Assembly (NCBI GenBank): GCA_964517355.1
Contig: CAZFCK010000132.1
Span: 1 to 13,252, forward strand
DNA: 13,252 nt
Direction: 5' to 3'
From: CAZFCK01 sp964517355
Lineage (GTDB): Bacteria; Desulfobacterota; Desulfovibrionia; Desulfovibrionales; Desulfovibrionaceae
Under the pieces are notes generated by a model. That model made no database searches. It was not told the origin of the DNA and saw only the letters and a program-made list of their open reading frames with translations. The position numbers and the translations under genes are program-made. Positions 1-6,092 of this stretch are shown here, in pieces (position 1 is the stretch's first letter; the number at the start of each line of letters is the position of its first letter).

Positions 1-51
1 CAGGGAAATGCATAAGAGTATCTAGCGCTTTTCAAGCGTGAGATGCTCTAA
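1..51. repeat. Interspersed stem-loop repeat, short copy
   Basis: The first 18 bases (CAGGGAAATGCATAAGAG) recur exactly at 5907-5924, and bases 30-51 match 6025-6046 at 19 of 22 positions. The copy folds as a hairpin: arms 15-30 and 34-49, loop TTC, with two mismatches and one G-T pair. The hairpin covers the stop codon of the minus-strand lipoprotein gene (TAG at 50-48), so it may act as that gene's transcript end, although no strong U tract follows. The left part of the element probably continues outside the window. The repeat family is not one I can name. Confidence 0.6.
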
Positions 52-518
52 TAAGGGCTGTTCGGAGTTATAATCTGCGCACCGTCGGCATTGCGGGGCG
101 ATACCCAAATTTCCAAAAGGGTGGAGAATTTCTCGTCCGTGATGTTCATTATGCAATATCTATCGACTTTCTCAAACACCAGGATGGTTCTGTTGGATTT
201 GAAAGCGCTGCGCATTTGCCAATTATCCTTCATCATGTTGTTGATGAAAAAATTGGTCAAAGAAAGAATCTCAACCTTTCCTTTAAAAACCATAACGCCG
301 GATTTGGATTGAGGCGTTTCAAGGATAAAGGAGTCAGCGGTCTGCAGCTCCATTTCACTGGGAACGAGAATATCATCAAAATCATAATAATAATCGGCGC
401 CTTCGTTTTCAGGGGCCGGTGGCGCGCCGTTACTGGCGCTGTTCGATTGCATCTGAGCGCATGATGCGGTTGTGATCAACAATAACAAAGCCAGAATACG
501 TAAAAAAGATGCTTGCAT
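48..518 (-). CDS. Small outer-membrane lipoprotein, conserved Desulfovibrio type
   Basis: The 156-aa protein opens with a lipoprotein signal peptide: a hydrophobic LRILALLLLI core, then a lipobox TTAS-C with the lipidated Cys at residue 20. Ala follows the Cys, which favours outer-membrane sorting. A short low-complexity linker (about 21-41) leads to a compact domain of about 100 residues beginning YYYDFDDILVPSE, with FKGKVEILSLTNFF near 78-91 and RTILVFEKVDR near 110-120. I recall similar lipoproteins of unknown function from Desulfovibrio genomes but cannot name the family. The start at 518 is preferred over an upstream ATG at 548 because GGAGG (528-524) lies 5 nt before it and the signal peptide then begins properly. 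The gene is monocistronic, divergent from queA, and ends within a repeat hairpin. Confidence 0.8.
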   Translation of the reverse strand: MQASFLRILALLLLITTASCAQMQSNSASNGAPPAPENEGADYYYDFDDILVPSEMELQTADSFILETPQSKSGVMVFKGKVEILSLTNFFINNMMKDNWQMRSAFKSNRTILVFEKVDRYCIMNITDEKFSTLLEIWVSPRNADGAQIITPNSPY

Positions 519-548
519 GGCATCCTCCAGAAAAAGTGCATTTTCCAA

Positions 549-956
549 GATCTGTCTTAAAAGGGTTCTTTATCGTTCCGCAGAAAAAAAAGCCTGTTGC
601 AGTTATCTGATTGCCAGGGGGGTGAATGGCGCCCTCTTCGGCGTCTGATAAAGCATGATTCCCTGACCGCCCTGTCAAGAATATTTCCAATGGGCGATGT
701 TGCCAAGAGTGAACTGCCTCTAACTTGGGTTAGATATAATGTATTAAATGTTTTTGCAAAGAGGGTTCCGGGGAGAACCTGCGTCGCCGGACGAAAAAAA
801 GTCGTATGCCGGCATTGTCGCGGCTCCGCACAATGAAAATACCGGTTGACTTTGCGCGTCAAGGTTCTCTACACACGCCCTGACGGTTTCATAAGCGAAA
901 AATATAACCGAGCTTAGGTCAAACCGCAAATTTCTTTTTATCCGGGCATAATAAGT
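549..956. other. Divergent intergenic region, no gene seen
   Basis: This gap of about 400 bp separates the lipoprotein gene from queA. Reading frames here lack ribosome sites and look like no known protein. It must hold both promoters. A perfect TATAAT hexamer lies at 735-740 on the plus strand, with only a weak -35 candidate (CTGCCT, 714-719, spacing 15). TTGAC (846-850) and GTCAA (858-862) form a small inverted repeat upstream of queA, and TATAAC lies at 903-908. No tRNA or known riboswitch was recognised. Confidence 0.5.
735..740 (+). promoter_or_regulatory. Possible -10 box upstream of queA
   Basis: The hexamer is an exact TATAAT in an AT-rich stretch about 215 nt before queA. No good -35 element sits at the right distance, so this is a weak prediction. 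Confidence 0.25.
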
Positions 957-2051
957 ATGACGCATACGTCGCAACAGCTTGAAGCTGATTATGAATTGTC
1001 GAGTTACGATTATCCGTTGCAAGAAGGACAAATCGCCCAGGAGCCGCCTGAAAAGCGCGGCTCGTCGAGATTGTGCGTGCTTGACAGAAAGAGAGGGAAC
1101 ACGCTCACGGATTTCGCTTCCCTGGCGCAATATCTGCCCGACAACGCCTTGATCGTGGCGAACAATTCCAAGGTTGTGCCCGCGCGCATGCGGGGTATGA
1201 GTCTTTCCGGAAAAAATGCCGAATTCCTGCTGCTCACTCCCTTACCGTTGTTGCGAAGCGCGCTGCGCGATGGCGGCCAATGCGCTCAGGCTGAGGGACT
1301 GCTCAAGGGGTCGAAGCGTTTCCGCTCCGCAGATGAGATTATCTTCACACCGGAATTGCGTTTCCGCATCGAGGAAAAGAAAGGTTTCGGAAAAGTGCTG
1401 GGCACGCTTTGCTGGTCTGGCGATCTGGAGGCGCAGCTCGATCTGTGCGGCGAGCCGCCGTTGCCTCCGTATATAAAGCGCCCCACGGTGGCTACGGATA
1501 CGCAACGGTATCAGACGGTGTATGCGCATGCTGCGGAGCCTGGGTCGGTGGCCGCGCCCACGGCGGGGCTGCATTTCGATGACGCCCACGTGCGTGCGTT
1601 GCGGGCCGCCGGTTTCGGCTGGGCGGAAGTGACGTTGTATGTGGGGTACGGAACGTTCAGCCCCATACGCTGCCAGGACATCCGCGAACATGAAATGCAT
1701 GCGGAATTTGTCCGGATCCCTGAGCAGGCGGCTGTGGATATAGCGCAGGCCAAGGCCCAGGGACGTCCCGTGGTGGCCATAGGTACGACGGTGGCGCGCA
1801 CTCTGGAAGGGGCTGTGCGTCTCACGGGGAAACCCGCCCCGTATACGGGATGGGTGAATCTTTTTATCTCACCGGGGTTCGATTTCAAGGTTGTGGATCA
1901 CTTATTGACGAATTTTCATCTGCCCCGCTCGTCTTTGCTTGTGCTCGTTTCAGCCCTTGCCGGCCGGCGGCGGATTCTGAGCGCGTATGAACAGGCCCTG
2001 CAGGCCGATTTCAAGGTGTTTTCCTATGGAGACGCCATGCTGATCCTCTGA
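957..2051 (+). CDS. queA: S-adenosylmethionine:tRNA ribosyltransferase-isomerase QueA
   Basis: QueA transfers and isomerises the ribosyl group of S-adenosylmethionine onto 7-aminomethyl-7-deazaguanine in tRNA, giving epoxyqueuosine in the cytoplasm, the penultimate step of queuosine synthesis. Family signatures run the length of the 364-aa protein: YDYPLQEGQIAQEPPEKR (17-34), SKVVPARMRG (71-80), PPYIKRP (170-176), AAPTAGLHF (199-207), LYVGYGTFSPI (227-237), EHEMHAEF (244-251), GTTVARTLEG (276-285), and the C-terminal block SPGFDFKVVDHLLTNFHLP (305-323). The length is at the long end for the family, from an N-terminal extension of about 12 residues and an insertion near 96-115. No clear Shine-Dalgarno precedes the ATG, so a start slightly downstream is possible. 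The gene stands alone, with 290 bp before the next one. Confidence 0.95.
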   Translation: MTHTSQQLEADYELSSYDYPLQEGQIAQEPPEKRGSSRLCVLDRKRGNTLTDFASLAQYLPDNALIVANNSKVVPARMRGMSLSGKNAEFLLLTPLPLLRSALRDGGQCAQAEGLLKGSKRFRSADEIIFTPELRFRIEEKKGFGKVLGTLCWSGDLEAQLDLCGEPPLPPYIKRPTVATDTQRYQTVYAHAAEPGSVAAPTAGLHFDDAHVRALRAAGFGWAEVTLYVGYGTFSPIRCQDIREHEMHAEFVRIPEQAAVDIAQAKAQGRPVVAIGTTVARTLEGAVRLTGKPAPYTGWVNLFISPGFDFKVVDHLLTNFHLPRSSLLVLVSALAGRRRILSAYEQALQADFKVFSYGDAMLIL

Positions 2052-2154
2052 ACCGGCAACGCTGCGTTGCGAGGCGTGGTGGCCGCATAACGCAGGGCAT
2101 GGCGCGCATCGCCAGAGGTTTTTCCATTTTTCCATAGCGACATATCGCATAGCG

Positions 2155-2160
2155 TATAAT
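2155..2160 (+). promoter_or_regulatory. Possible -10 box for the oxidoreductase operon
   Basis: An exact TATAAT lies in the 290-bp gap between queA and the ferredoxin-like gene, about 180 nt before the first start codon. The upstream T-rich stretch gives only poor -35 matches (TTCCAT at 2130-2135, spacing 19). The gap also holds a palindrome, GCAACGC-T-GCGTTGC (2056-2070), just after queA. No gene was seen in it. Confidence 0.3.
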
Positions 2161-2341
2161 ACCCGCCGCGGCATGGTTCTTTTCATTTTGACGAAAAAGA
2201 CGTACCTTGCCGCTGCAAGCCGGGGGAAATGACCACGCGAGCCAGAGATGAGGCGCGTTGGGCGTCATCAGGCCGTGCGTCATGCCGTAATACTATCTTG
2301 TCCCGTCACACCCCGAGCATAAACCGAAAAGGGAACTTTTC

Positions 2342-2587
2342 ATGCCCCGTGTAGAGTTTCTTGATGAACGCTGCAAAGGATGCATGCTCTGCTCCACAGT
2401 TTGTCCCGTGGGCATTATCGTGCAGTCGGAGCGCTTCAATCAGCAGGGTTACAAAGTGGCCGAGGTCAAACCGGAAGACATGGAAAAATGTACCGGATGC
2501 ACGTCGTGCGCCATGATCTGTCCGGATTACGCCATTCGGGTCTACAAGAAGCGCAAGGTCAAATCCGCGCAGGAGGGTGATGCCTGA
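2342..2587 (+). CDS. 2-oxoacid:ferredoxin oxidoreductase delta subunit (2x[4Fe-4S] ferredoxin-like)
   Basis: This 81-aa protein has two classical [4Fe-4S] motifs: C11-x2-C14-x2-C17-x3-C21-P and C50-x2-C53-x2-C56-x3-C60-P. It wires electrons from the TPP/FeS core of the enzyme to soluble ferredoxin in the cytoplasm. The spacer of about 28 residues between motifs and the basic tail (YKKRKVK) fit the delta (KorD/VorC-like) subunit of four-subunit 2-oxoacid oxidoreductases. It is the first gene of the operon. An AAGGGA ribosome site (2329-2334) lies 7 nt upstream, inside a small GAAAAG/CTTTTC hairpin that could mask it. Its TGA stop shares one base with the ATG of the alpha-subunit gene (TGATG), which suggests translational coupling. 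Confidence 0.9.
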   Translation: MPRVEFLDERCKGCMLCSTVCPVGIIVQSERFNQQGYKVAEVKPEDMEKCTGCTSCAMICPDYAIRVYKKRKVKSAQEGDA

Positions 2588-3654
2588 TGGCTCCGAGCAA
2601 CGTAGAAAGAATATTTGTCAAAGGCAACGAAGCCGTTGCGCATGGCGCGCTTGCGGCAAAGGTGCGCTGTTATTTCGGCTACCCCATCACGCCGCAGAAC
2701 GACATCCCGGAGATGCTTTCGGCCGCCCTGCCCAAGGCAGGAGGCGAATTCGTTCAAGCGGAGAGCGAAGTCGCCGCGGCGAACATGCTGCTCGGCGCCG
2801 CAGCCGCCGGAGTCCGCGCCTTTACCTCGTCATCAAGCCCTGGCGTTTCACTCATGCAGGAGGCCATTTCCTATATGGCCGGCAGCCAGCTGCCCGGCGT
2901 GGTTGTGAACATGAACCGCGGCGGGCCGGGGCTCGGGGATATCGGCCCTTCGCAGGGTGATTACTACCAGTCCGTGAAAGGCGGTGGTCATGGTGACTAC
3001 AGGGTTCTGGTGCTTGCGCCCGGAACGTGTCAGGAAGCCTACGATATGATGATCCAGGCCTTTGACCTGGCCTTTGCCTACCGCAATCCCGTGCTCGTGC
3101 TGGGAGACGCCATTTTGGGCCAGATGAAGGAACCGCTTGTGCCCTGGATTCCCGATAATCTGGACGACGCGCCGGGCGCTTCCTGGTGCCTCTCCGGTGC
3201 GGAGGGTCGCCCGTCCAGGCTGCTCAAATCCCTGTATTTGGAAGAAGGCGCGTTGGCTAAGCACAATGTGCTTCTGCAGGAAAAATACAAGGAAATGGAA
3301 AAGGAAGTGCAGTTTGAAGACTTCCAGACCGAGGATGCCGAGCTGGTTGTGGTGGCCTACGGATCCATAGGGCGCATTGTGAAAAGCACGGTGCGCGCCG
3401 CACGTAAAGAAGGCCTCAAGGCCGGATTGATTCGTCCCAAGACGCTGTACCCCTTCCCTAGCGAGGCGCTGCGCGCCTTGGCGGAAAAAGGAAAGCGTTT
3501 TCTCACCATAGAACACAATATGGGGCAGATGGTGGATGACGTACGCCTCGCGATCCGTGGATATGCGGATTCGGATTTCTTCGGCATGCTGCCGGGCAAT
3601 CTGCCCACTCCGGATGATTTCGAAGCGCCCATTCGCGAGCGCTTAGGGAGGTAG
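2587..3654 (+). CDS. vorB: 2-oxoacid:ferredoxin oxidoreductase alpha subunit, VorB type
   Basis: The alpha subunit carries the pyrimidine-binding and transketolase C-terminal-like domains of a CoA-acylating, TPP-dependent 2-oxoacid:ferredoxin oxidoreductase. Visible landmarks are YFGYPITPQNDIPE (29-42), QAESEVAAANM (57-67), SSSSPGVSLMQE (81-92), NRGGPGLGDIGPSQGDYYQ (110-128) and KGGGHGDYR (131-139). A second Rossmann-like domain starts near ELVVVAYGSIG (252-262). At 355 aa it matches the compact bacterial VorB/KorA class. The pattern most resembles proteins annotated as 3-methyl-2-oxobutanoate dehydrogenase subunit VorB, but 2-oxoglutarate or another 2-oxoacid cannot be excluded from sequence. 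AGGAGG (2571-2576) precedes the start. The beta-subunit gene follows after 2 nt. Confidence 0.88.
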   Translation: MAPSNVERIFVKGNEAVAHGALAAKVRCYFGYPITPQNDIPEMLSAALPKAGGEFVQAESEVAAANMLLGAAAAGVRAFTSSSSPGVSLMQEAISYMAGSQLPGVVVNMNRGGPGLGDIGPSQGDYYQSVKGGGHGDYRVLVLAPGTCQEAYDMMIQAFDLAFAYRNPVLVLGDAILGQMKEPLVPWIPDNLDDAPGASWCLSGAEGRPSRLLKSLYLEEGALAKHNVLLQEKYKEMEKEVQFEDFQTEDAELVVVAYGSIGRIVKSTVRAARKEGLKAGLIRPKTLYPFPSEALRALAEKGKRFLTIEHNMGQMVDDVRLAIRGYADSDFFGMLPGNLPTPDDFEAPIRERLGR

Positions 3655-3656
3655 CC

Positions 3657-4436
3657 ATGGAAGCGGTTCTCAACAACGACGAGGTGCAAGCCTTTACCCT
3701 GGCCGAGGTGATTGCCGACCGCCCCACGCATTATTGCCCGGGGTGTCATCACGGTATCGCCCATCGTCTTGTGGCCGATTGTCTCGAGGAGCTTGGCCTT
3801 GTGGAAAAAACCATTCTTATCGGTTCCATCGGCTGCTCTGTCTTTATGTATAACTATCTCAAGGTGGATGCGGTGGAAGCGCCGCATGGCCGCGCCCCCG
3901 CGGTGGCCACGGGCGCGAAACGCGCGCGCCCCGACAAGTTCGTGTTCGCGTATCAGGGCGATGGCGACCTGGCTTCCATCGGCATGGCCGAAATCATGCA
4001 CGCGGCCAACAGAGGCGAGCGTATCAGCATCGTTTTCGTCAACAACACCGTCTACGGCATGACCGGAGGGCAAATGGCGCCCACCACCCTGGTGGGGCAA
4101 AAGACCACCACTTGCCCCGGGGGGCGCTGCGAGGAACGCGAAGGGCTGCCTTTCCGCATGGCCGAGATACTCGCCGGACTCGGCGGCGTGGCCTTTTCCG
4201 CACGTGCGGCCACGGATACGGTCAAACACATCGTGCAAGCCAAACGCGCCATCAAAAAAGCCTTCGAGTGTCAAATCAATGGTACGGGCTTCGGCTTTGT
4301 GGAATTGCTTTCCGCATGCCCCACAAATTGGCGCATGACGCCTATCCAGGCCAACAAGCGCGTGGCTGAGGAAATGATACCCTATTTTCCGCTGGGTGTA
4401 TTCAAGGATGCCGCGGCGGAAAAAGTCTGTGAATAA
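3657..4436 (+). CDS. 2-oxoacid:ferredoxin oxidoreductase beta subunit (TPP-binding)
   Basis: The beta subunit binds thiamine pyrophosphate and, with the alpha subunit, forms the site that decarboxylates the 2-oxoacid. The TPP signature runs from GDGD (101-104) to VFVNN (126-130), with the metal-binding motif intact. YCPGCHHG (26-33) is the usual N-terminal motif of KorB/VorA-type subunits, followed by GSIGCS (56-61). MTGGQMAPTT (135-144) and a CPGGRC motif (153-158) follow. At 259 aa it is typical of a beta chain without a fused domain. The ribosome site AGGGAGG (3645-3651) overlaps the end of the alpha gene and sits 5 nt from the ATG. Usual symbols in this family are korB or vorA; the choice depends on the substrate, which is not determined here. 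Confidence 0.9.
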   Translation: MEAVLNNDEVQAFTLAEVIADRPTHYCPGCHHGIAHRLVADCLEELGLVEKTILIGSIGCSVFMYNYLKVDAVEAPHGRAPAVATGAKRARPDKFVFAYQGDGDLASIGMAEIMHAANRGERISIVFVNNTVYGMTGGQMAPTTLVGQKTTTCPGGRCEEREGLPFRMAEILAGLGGVAFSARAATDTVKHIVQAKRAIKKAFECQINGTGFGFVELLSACPTNWRMTPIQANKRVAEEMIPYFPLGVFKDAAAEKVCE

Positions 4437-4448
4437 AGGATGCGACAC

Positions 4449-5006
4449 ATGAGCCTTTATCAGGATGTAATCATCGCGGGCTTTGGCGGCCAAGGCGTAA
4501 TGCTCATAGGCAATCTGCTTGCCTACGCCGGAATGGCCCAAGGCTTGAACGTGACGTATATTCCGGTCTACGGACCGGAAATGCGCGGCGGTACGGCCAA
4601 CTGCACAGTGGTGCTTTCCGAGGACGACATCGGTTCTCCCATTATTCTGCGCCCATTGAGCCTAATCATCATGAACCGCCCTTCCCTGGATAAATTCCAG
4701 CCCCGTTTGCAGGACAACGGCGTGCAGATCATCAATTCCTCGCTGGTGGATCCCGCCCTGGCGGAGAAGGATCGTGTCAAAACCGTGGCGGTACCGGCCA
4801 ACGAGATTGCGGATTCCCTGGGCAACACCCGCATGGCCAACATGGTGGCCCTCGGCGCCTTCGTGCAGGCCACCGGAGCCTTGCCCCTGGATATCGTCAT
4901 TCAGAGCCTGGATAAGATCATCGCCAAACATTACGCGCATCTTATTCCAAAAAATACGGAAGCGCTCCAAGCCGGCGCGGCGCATGTCGCCGGAGTCACG
5001 GTGTAG
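4449..5006 (+). CDS. 2-oxoacid:ferredoxin oxidoreductase gamma subunit
   Basis: The gamma subunit completes the four-subunit enzyme and is the domain linked to CoA binding in this family. It opens with the characteristic VIIAGFGGQGVMLIGNLLA (7-25), then VYGPEMRGGTANC (40-52), which are the family hallmarks. With the start used here the protein is 185 aa. An ATG at 4440 is in frame but overlaps the ribosome site AAAGGA (4435-4440). That site is 8 nt from the ATG at 4449, so 4449 is the likely true start. The gap to the beta-subunit gene is 12 nt, and aroE begins 2 nt after this gene's stop, so the genes are almost certainly cotranscribed. The common symbol would be korC; the substrate is unresolved. 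Confidence 0.88.
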   Translation: MSLYQDVIIAGFGGQGVMLIGNLLAYAGMAQGLNVTYIPVYGPEMRGGTANCTVVLSEDDIGSPIILRPLSLIIMNRPSLDKFQPRLQDNGVQIINSSLVDPALAEKDRVKTVAVPANEIADSLGNTRMANMVALGAFVQATGALPLDIVIQSLDKIIAKHYAHLIPKNTEALQAGAAHVAGVTV

Positions 5007-5008
5007 CC

Positions 5009-5854
5009 ATGTGCATTTTAGGTGACAACAAGGGCGCCATACTGCCCCCCACGCCTCCGCAACGTCTTTACGGCATTATCGGGCATCCATTGGGGCATAC
5101 CATGAGTCCCGCCCTGCACACCTGGGCTTTTCAAGAGATCGGCGAACCTGGAGCGTATATGCTCTGGGACGTGCTGCCCGGGGATTTGCCCCGCTTCATG
5201 GACGCAGTGCGCGTATTGCCGATTTCAGGGTGTAGCGTCACCATTCCCCACAAGGAAGCGGTCATTCCCTTCCTGGACGGCATCTCCCCCAATGCGGGGC
5301 GAGTGGGCGCCGTCAATACCTTGTACTGGCGCGACGGTAAATTGCTGGGTGAGAACACCGATCTCATCGGATTTCTCGCACCGTTGCGGAACCGGGAGAT
5401 ATCCTCGGCCATGGTGCTTGGCGCGGGCGGCGCCGCCAGGGCCGTTATCGCGGGCCTGCTTGATAAGGGCGTGCCCCGCGTCTATCTGGCAAACCGGTCG
5501 CTGGTGCGTGCGGAAAAACTTTCCAGGGAATTCAGTATCGAACCTCTGGAATGGGACGACAGGGGCGACGTGCAATGCGAACTGCTCATCAATACCACGC
5601 CATTGGGCATGCTCGGCCCGAAGCAGGGGGATACTCCCTGGCCCAGAGAATGCTTCCGCAAAGGCCAGATAGCTTACGATCTGGTATACAATCCCCAAAG
5701 GACACGCTTTCTGCGCGAAGCCGGAGTGGCAAACTGCGAAATAATCGACGGCCTTTCCATGTTCATCGCCCAGGCGATGGAGCAAAGCCGGTTGTGGACA
5801 GGTTCCTCATTTTCCGCCCAAGAAGGCCGCGAGCTGCTCACGGCCTTGTTTTAG
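5009..5854 (+). CDS. aroE: Shikimate dehydrogenase (NADP+)
   Basis: AroE reduces 3-dehydroshikimate to shikimate with NADPH in the aromatic amino acid pathway. The 281-aa protein has the shikimate-binding motif GHPLGHTMSPALH (25-37), the catalytic Lys in VTIPHKE (K82), AVNT (101-104), ENTD (115-118, catalytic Asp D118), the Rossmann motif GAGGAARA (138-145), ANRS (161-164) at the NADP-phosphate site, and INTTPLGM (194-201). One oddity is the first motif: the usual HSxSP is HTMSP, so the first shikimate-contacting Ser is replaced by Thr, a conservative change. The N-terminal extension of about 18 residues may be real or may mean the start lies nearer the conserved YGIIG. The gene is last in the oxidoreductase operon, 2 nt after the gamma subunit, an unusual pairing. 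Confidence 0.93.
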   Translation: MCILGDNKGAILPPTPPQRLYGIIGHPLGHTMSPALHTWAFQEIGEPGAYMLWDVLPGDLPRFMDAVRVLPISGCSVTIPHKEAVIPFLDGISPNAGRVGAVNTLYWRDGKLLGENTDLIGFLAPLRNREISSAMVLGAGGAARAVIAGLLDKGVPRVYLANRSLVRAEKLSREFSIEPLEWDDRGDVQCELLINTTPLGMLGPKQGDTPWPRECFRKGQIAYDLVYNPQRTRFLREAGVANCEIIDGLSMFIAQAMEQSRLWTGSSFSAQEGRELLTALF

Positions 5855-5882
5855 CGCATTCTCGCCTTTGGATAAGGCTCTC

Positions 5883-6050
5883 CCCTGAAACAATTTTCAA
5901 TTGTTCCAGGGAAATGCATAAGAGCATTTAAACTTTGAAAAAGTTGAAAGGCTCTGCAAAGATTTGCTTGCAAATCTTTGCCGCGAAATGATTGTAGACG
6001 GGCTTTGCCGCCGTTAAGCGATCATTTCAAGCGTTAAATGCTTTAACGCC
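5883..6050. repeat. Interspersed stem-loop repeat, long nested copy
   Basis: This noncoding element follows aroE and contains stems within stems. The first hairpin has 13-nt arms 5883-5895 and 5899-5911 (one mismatch, loop TTC). An outer pair AGCATTTAA (5923-5931) / TTAAATGCT (6034-6042) encloses a perfect 12-bp hairpin (5956-5967 / 5970-5981, loop TT) and a second pair GAAATGAT (5985-5992) / ATCATTTC (6021-6028). Its flanks match the start of the window: 5907-5924 equals 1-18, and 6025-6046 matches 30-51 at 19 of 22. The roughly 100 nt between those flanks are absent from the short copy. It could also stop or stabilise the aroE transcript. Confidence 0.6.
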
Positions 6051-6056
6051 GAAAAC

Positions 6057-6086
6057 GGCAAGGGCGCGGTCCTCCGCGCCCTTGCC
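6057..6086 (-). terminator. Intrinsic terminator of the lytic transglycosylase gene, possibly bidirectional
   Basis: A perfect 13-bp GC-rich stem (6057-6069 and 6074-6086, loop TCCT) lies immediately past the minus-strand stop at 6093. On the minus strand it is followed by GTTTTC, a short U run. On the plus strand TTCATTT follows, so it may also end transcripts from aroE. Confidence 0.75.
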
Positions 6087-6092
6087 TTCATT

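Noticed and set aside
2848..3516. 222-codon minus-strand frame
   Set aside because: It is a shadow of the VorB-type alpha subunit with no ribosome site or family resemblance.
3357..4541. 394-codon open frame on the minus strand
   Set aside because: It lies antisense to the well-supported alpha/beta/gamma subunit genes, has no recognisable motifs, and is a common artefact of GC-biased third positions.
5225..5785. 186-codon minus-strand frame
   Set aside because: It is antisense to aroE, whose motifs are complete on the plus strand.
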